A stretch of 7,691 nt of DNA, from NCBI GenBank assembly GCA_021812265.1, contig JAKAOI010000093.1, positions 1 through 7,691 of the forward strand, given 5' to 3'. Every line of letters begins with the position of its first letter. Positions within the stretch are counted from its first letter, which is position 1. A program made the position numbers and the translations under genes. The notes beneath the pieces were generated by a model, which ran no database searches, was not told where the DNA came from, and saw nothing but the letters and a program-made list of their open reading frames with translations. This stretch comes from Chloroflexota bacterium. Its GTDB lineage: Bacteria > Chloroflexota > Ktedonobacteria > Ktedonobacterales > JACDGC01. This document shows positions 4,293-7,691 of this stretch, piece by piece.

Positions 4293-6579
4293 CCCAACGC
4301 CAATGATGTACAATAAAGATAATAAAATTGATGTTTCTCGCAGAAGAGAGGGTATTCGTTCGTTGTCTAAGAATGTTGCGTTTTGCTGGGCGCTGCACCA
4401 GCATCAACCGGTTGGTAATTTCCCGTGGGTGTTTGAGCAAGTTTATAACGTCTGCTATCGCCCTCTCATCGATGCGCTGCAGCGCCATCCGCGAATACGG
4501 GTTACAATGCACTATAGCGGCCCCCTACTCGATTGGCTCATTACGGAACATCCCGACTATATCAACGATTTAGCTGTTTTGGCCCGCAGCGGTCAGATAG
4601 AAATGATGACCGGCGGCTATTACGAACCCATCTTACCAATTATCCCAGAGCAAGACCAGATCGGTCAAATTCAAAAAATGACTTCGGCCATCCGACGCTA
4701 TTTTGGGGTTGCGCCAAAAGGACTTTGGCTGGCAGAACGTGTTTGGGAGCCGTCGCTGCCAACATCGCTGGCGCGGGCAGGTGTGCAATATACCATTTTA
4801 GATGACACCCATTTTTTGCTGGCCGGAGTCGATCCACAAAATTTAACCGGCTATTATCTAACAGAAGATTTAGGCTATTCCGTTGCCGTTGCCCCGAATC
4901 CAAAATTGATTCGAGAGTTGATTCCTTGGCGTTCTGTTGAAGAAATTGAGGAATTTTTTCTGAAAGAAGCCGCAATCTCGCGCGAAGCTCCTTTACTGCT
5001 TACATTAGCCGATGACGGAGAAAAATTTGGCTCTTGGCCGGGCACATATGAATATATCTGGCAAAACGGCTATATGGAACGCTTTCTTTCCATGCTGGAA
5101 CGCCATTTAGATGTTATTGAAGTGATCCCCATGGGAGAATATATTGAAAAATATCAGCCAATCGGCCGCATTTATATCCCCACGGCTACCTATTCCGAAA
5201 TGATGGAATGGGCGCTGCCAACCGACCGCCAGTTAGCGTTTATTCAGGCAAAATCGGCGCTTGAAGCCAATTCGGATGCCGTGGCGCTTAGTTTTATGCG
5301 CGGCGCCGGCTGGCGTAATTTTGCCGCCAAGTATCCCGAGGCAAACAATTTTCATAAAAAAATGCTGCGCGTGCACAATAAAATTAAAAATTCCGCCGCA
5401 TTGCTCGGCCCGGTTAAATATCAGGAAGCGCTGGACCTCGTTTGGAAGGCGCAATGCAACTGCGGCTATTGGCACGGCGTTTTCGGCGGGCTGTATCTTT
5501 CAGATATCCGTTCCGCCATTTATCAAAATTTAGTTCACGCAGAAAGCATAGCCGATAATATTTTGCCACCAAATGAACAGGCAGTTACTCTTATTGATTT
5601 TGACTGCGATGGCAATAAGGAAATGCTGATAGAATGCCAGCCGTTCAATTACTATTTCGCGCCGCACGATGGCGGCACATTATTTGAATGGGATTGGAAA
5701 GAAACACCCTTTAATGTCATTGATACACTGGCGCGCCGTCCCGAAGCCTATCACAACAAATTGCGCAGCGGCAACATTAAAGTTATTTCGCCCAACGCTC
5801 TGCGTGATGAACAGGAAACACGCCCCGAATCTGAAACAACTCCGCAGGAAGAACATGTTGAGTCTATCCATGAACTGGTTATTGCCAAAGAATATGGTTT
5901 GGAAGACCTGCTGATATACGACCAAACTCGAAAATCAACGTTCCGCGACCATTTTTACCCTAAAAACACTTCGTTTGCCGATGTGTATACAGGTAACGCG
6001 CAAGAATTGGGAGATTTTGCGGCAGGCGCATATCGGCACCAAATTGAAGGGCTTGGCTCCAGCGCATTTCATCTCGATTTATGGCGCGACAGCTTTGTGG
6101 AAACGGATTCGGGTCCGGCGCCAATGCGTGTGCGAAAGATTATGATAATCCCCGCAAATCTATCAGAAATTAGAGTTACCTACACCTTAATCAATACCGG
6201 AGCCAAACCGGTTACAGCGCGGTTTGGTGTTGAAACAAACTGGGGACTTCTTGGCGGCGGCGCAAATCCGCTGGCTTACTACTTGCTGAATGGCGCAAAA
6301 CCAGAGAAAAATTTTGCGCTGGATAGCAAAGGAACAGAGTTTGGTGTAAGTGAAATTGCCTTACTCAATGAATTTGTTAATATAAAAGTCGCTTTAAGTT
6401 GCGACGCCCCCGCTGATGTGTGGCGCTTTCCCATTGAAACCGTTTCAAATTCTGAATCAGGATTTGAACGCACTTATCAATGCTCCTGCGTGCTATTTAA
6501 CTGGCCAATCGATTTGCAGCCATCTGACCGCTGGAGCGTAACCCTAAAAGCCGGAATAGCAAACACGCGAAGCAACTAA
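4285..6579 (+). CDS. GH57 family 4-alpha-glucanotransferase / alpha-amylase-like enzyme
   Basis: A 764-residue cytoplasmic enzyme in the group of Thermococcus litoralis 4-alpha-glucanotransferase, which transfers alpha-1,4-glucan segments. The GH57 catalytic domain is about 31-330. It has HQHQP at 38-42, GGYYEP at 110-115, WLAERVWEP at 148-156 with expected nucleophile Glu151, and DDGEKFG at 243-249 with the acid/base Asp. A helical DUF1925 region follows (about 335-425, with RGAGWRNF and AQCNCGYWHGVFGG), then a DUF1926 beta-sandwich (about 445-760, with RRPEAYH and NWGLLGGG). The archaeal enzyme is about 659 residues. The excess here is mostly a roughly 30-residue N-terminal extension and an acidic linker near 505-528. 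The start is uncertain: GTG 4285 (overlapping the previous gene), ATG 4303 or 4306 all lack a clear ribosome binding site. TTG 4363, with GAGAGGG 10 nt upstream, would fit the usual family N-terminus. Starch- or glycogen-derived dextrins are likely substrates. Confidence 0.92.
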   Translation: MDNPTPMMYNKDNKIDVSRRREGIRSLSKNVAFCWALHQHQPVGNFPWVFEQVYNVCYRPLIDALQRHPRIRVTMHYSGPLLDWLITEHPDYINDLAVLARSGQIEMMTGGYYEPILPIIPEQDQIGQIQKMTSAIRRYFGVAPKGLWLAERVWEPSLPTSLARAGVQYTILDDTHFLLAGVDPQNLTGYYLTEDLGYSVAVAPNPKLIRELIPWRSVEEIEEFFLKEAAISREAPLLLTLADDGEKFGSWPGTYEYIWQNGYMERFLSMLERHLDVIEVIPMGEYIEKYQPIGRIYIPTATYSEMMEWALPTDRQLAFIQAKSALEANSDAVALSFMRGAGWRNFAAKYPEANNFHKKMLRVHNKIKNSAALLGPVKYQEALDLVWKAQCNCGYWHGVFGGLYLSDIRSAIYQNLVHAESIADNILPPNEQAVTLIDFDCDGNKEMLIECQPFNYYFAPHDGGTLFEWDWKETPFNVIDTLARRPEAYHNKLRSGNIKVISPNALRDEQETRPESETTPQEEHVESIHELVIAKEYGLEDLLIYDQTRKSTFRDHFYPKNTSFADVYTGNAQELGDFAAGAYRHQIEGLGSSAFHLDLWRDSFVETDSGPAPMRVRKIMIIPANLSEIRVTYTLINTGAKPVTARFGVETNWGLLGGGANPLAYYLLNGAKPEKNFALDSKGTEFGVSEIALLNEFVNIKVALSCDAPADVWRFPIETVSNSESGFERTYQCSCVLFNWPIDLQPSDRWSVTLKAGIANTRSN

Positions 6580-6609
6580 TCTAATCTGCAGTCACTATGC
6601 CAATATGCT

Positions 6610-6635
6610 TGCGGCAAACTAAATTTTTTGCCGCA
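6610..6635 (+). terminator. Strong hairpin after the GH57 gene, likely transcript end
   Basis: TGCGGCAAA (6610-6618) and TTTGCCGCA (6627-6635) form a perfect 9-bp stem with an 8-base loop, 30 bases past the GH57 stop. No T run follows, so it is not a textbook intrinsic terminator; it may instead stabilise the 3' end. The same stem would form on the minus strand. Confidence 0.45.
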
Positions 6636-6701
6636 GATGTTGCGTGTAACAAGGATATAATTTTTCTTATCTTTTGTGTATTATTGCCACATTCTATACA
6701 A

Positions 6702-6810
6702 TTAGGACTTCCACTTGAAAGAGAAGCGCATGGTTCTCGTATCTGCAACAAAGGGAGGTCTGGGATCCCTTGTACATCCCCGATTTTCCATGCTGCAGCG
6801 AAAGTCCTGA
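6702..6810 (+). repeat. 109-bp structured repeat, copy 1
   Basis: This is about 95% identical (104 of 109 bases, counted by eye) to copy 2, and similarity stops exactly at the ends of its terminal helix. Helix P1 pairs 6702-6713 with 6799-6810, with two mismatches in this copy. Inside, GAGAA/TTCTC (6721-6725, 6734-6738) forms P2. ACAAAGGGA/TCCCTTGT (6748-6756, 6766-6773) forms P3 with one bulged A. CTGCA/TGCAG (6743-6747, 6794-6798) can stack beneath P3. The P2 loop GCATGG (6728-6733) is a perfect complement of CCATGC (6788-6793), giving a possible pseudoknot. I do not recognise a known riboswitch, ribozyme or insertion sequence. It could be a non-autonomous mobile element or a structured RNA. 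The remaining bases between the GH57 gene and this copy hold only the hairpin at 6610-6635. Confidence 0.75.
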
Positions 6811-6961
6811 AAATAAAACTGAAGACTGCGCATAGCAAAATGTAACCCATATGTCTATTTCTGATGATTGTGTATGTCTTATACCATGTTCAGCGTCATG
6901 TTGTCTTCCTGCATTTGCTTGGCTCATAACTTGGCAAAGCGCGCAACGCAGATTTTTATAC

Positions 6962-7070
6962 TTAGGGCTTTCGTTTGAAAGAGAAGCGTATGGTTCTCGT
7001 ATCTGCAACAAAGGGAGGTCTGGGATCCCTTGTACATCCCCGATTTTCCATGCTGCAGCGAAAGTCCTGA
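6962..7070 (+). repeat. 109-bp structured repeat, copy 2, directly upstream of the GH3 gene
   Basis: This is a direct repeat of copy 1, 260 bases further on. The five differences are at 6967, 6971, 6973, 6974 and 6989; the last 81 bases are identical. Its terminal helix (6962-6973 with 7059-7070) is unbroken over 12 pairs if G-U pairs are allowed in the plus-strand RNA. The element ends 12 bases before the GH3 ribosome binding site, so in a plus-strand transcript it would be in the GH3 leader. TATAC occurs just before both copies (6695 and 6957), perhaps a shared -10 element or an insertion preference. The 151 bases between copies show no gene and no clear structure. Confidence 0.75.
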
Positions 7071-7093
7071 TACTATTATTTTAGGATTCATAT

Positions 7094-7691
7094 ATGAAAA
7101 TACTACGGATACAGTCTTCCTTATTTCGCTCCATCACCGGACTGGTTCTTTTCCTGTTTCTATCAGTGTCATTTTCCAACTGCGCTTCAGCTTCCGTAAC
7201 ACAAACCGTCACAAAAACACCCACGCTGCGCCCCACATTTACAGCTGCGGCGACAGCGCCGGCAGCGCAGTTAACCGTAGATCAATCCATCCGCGCATAT
7301 ATCAATTCCATGTCGCTCAACGCCAAAATCGGTCAACTGCTCGTTCTTCAGTTCATCACCGAAGGCTATGTCGGCGATTCAGTAACCATGATGCAGAATT
7401 ATCAGCCCGGCGGCTTAATTTTATATCATTTTGAAATTCCCAATAAAGACACTATTACATCTATGACATCTGACGCGCAACATGACGCGCATATCCCCAT
7501 GCTGATAATGGCCGATCAAGAAGGGGGCTTTGTCGATCAGCTTTACCCTATTTTCGGGCATACCACCACTGCAACACTTATTGGATTAACGCACAACCCA
7601 CAATACGCATACCAGCAAGGAGTAATGGAAGCAGAACATTTAAAAGAATTGGGGTTTAACACGAATTTAGCGCCCGATGTGGATGTGGAAA
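7094..7691 (+). CDS. Secreted GH3 family enzyme, NagZ-like N-terminal part, cut by window edge
   Basis: The 199 residues visible start with a signal peptide: basic MKILRIQSSLFRS, a hydrophobic core at 14-28, and a likely cleavage after ASA (31-33). Cys30 sits in SNC, a poor lipobox, so a lipoprotein is less likely. A Thr/Ala/Pro-rich linker (about 35-60) leads into a GH3 N-terminal barrel. IGQLLVLQF is at 79-87, QPGGLILY at 104-111, PMLIMADQEGGFVDQL at 135-150, and GFNTNLAPDVDV at 187-198, the usual GH3/NagZ strand and loop motifs. Beta-N-acetylglucosaminidase activity is the best guess, but the catalytic His/Asp loop and nucleophile lie beyond the window. The residue after DQEGG is Phe where NagZ normally has Arg. 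The ATG at 7094 has AGGA 7 nt upstream. Upstream lie two structured repeats rather than a gene, so it is probably not in an operon with GH57. Confidence 0.85.
   Translation, partial: MKILRIQSSLFRSITGLVLFLFLSVSFSNCASASVTQTVTKTPTLRPTFTAAATAPAAQLTVDQSIRAYINSMSLNAKIGQLLVLQFITEGYVGDSVTMMQNYQPGGLILYHFEIPNKDTITSMTSDAQHDAHIPMLIMADQEGGFVDQLYPIFGHTTTATLIGLTHNPQYAYQQGVMEAEHLKELGFNTNLAPDVDVE

Noticed and set aside
6702..6810. HDV-like, hammerhead or glmS ribozyme, or group II intron domain V
   Set aside because: GCGAAAGTCC and CATGG resemble pieces of such RNAs, but the required core strings and helix order are missing.
6581..7011. Frames across the two 109-bp repeats on both strands (about 82-105 codons)
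   Set aside because: They share similar peptides only because the DNA repeat is duplicated; no binding sites and no known protein family.
6702..7070. Integron attC sites or a miniature insertion element with target duplication
   Set aside because: The ends lack attC core sequences, and no clear target duplication flanks either copy, though mobility is not excluded.
1..7691. CRISPR arrays, tRNA or rRNA genes, phage or transposase genes
   Set aside because: No repeat-spacer pattern, tRNA-like cloverleaf, rRNA-like stretch or transposase-like protein was seen.

Overview
The window reads as accessory or housekeeping DNA from a free-living bacterium with moderate to low GC. The gene set is a Bacillus-type peroxide/metal regulator with a VIT-type metal transporter, a GH57 glucanotransferase, a membrane-tethered glucosaminidase and a secreted GH3 enzyme. 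The long proline- and threonine-rich, membrane-anchored surface enzymes and the overall mix remind me of Chloroflexota, perhaps Ktedonobacteria-like. That is an impression from protein style, not a demonstrated placement. There are no rRNAs, tRNAs, transposases or CRISPR arrays.

Layout. The left half is all on the minus strand. Reading leftward from the centre it holds a PerR-like Fur-family regulator (3722-3288), a VIT/CCC1 metal transporter (3247-2675), a membrane-anchored glucosaminidase (2461-1262), and a class I methyltransferase that runs off the left edge (870-1). The right half is all on the plus strand: a small membrane protein with a Lys-Glu tail (about 4014-4292), a GH57/DUF1925/DUF1926 glucanotransferase that overlaps it (4285-6579), a 515-base non-coding stretch with two copies of a 109-bp structured repeat, and the start of a secreted GH3 enzyme (7094 to the right edge). 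The two halves diverge at about 3830-3950.

How the genes work together. The clearest unit is regulator plus transporter. The regulator keeps the Asp that marks PerR and the two oxidisable His positions. Its promoter carries a perfect PerR box (TTATAATTATTATAA) lying on the -10 element, and the transporter follows 40 nt downstream. The likely logic is peroxide- and metal-responsive, autoregulated control of iron or manganese export. The GH57 enzyme probably rearranges cytoplasmic alpha-1,4-glucans, and the small membrane protein overlapping its start may be cotranslated with it. The glucosaminidase and the GH3 protein are both exported and both probably act on amino-sugar polymers such as peptidoglycan, but they lie far apart and on opposite strands.

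The most unusual signal is the pair of 109-bp repeats at 6702-6810 and 6962-7070. Each is bounded exactly by its own terminal helix, and each can fold by hand into several stems with a possible pseudoknot. The five differences between copies are all transitions on 5' strands, and most preserve or improve pairing in the plus-strand RNA. A second structured stretch, at about 1054-1197, has a 10-bp closing stem followed by a T run and may be a small RNA or a terminator-like element.
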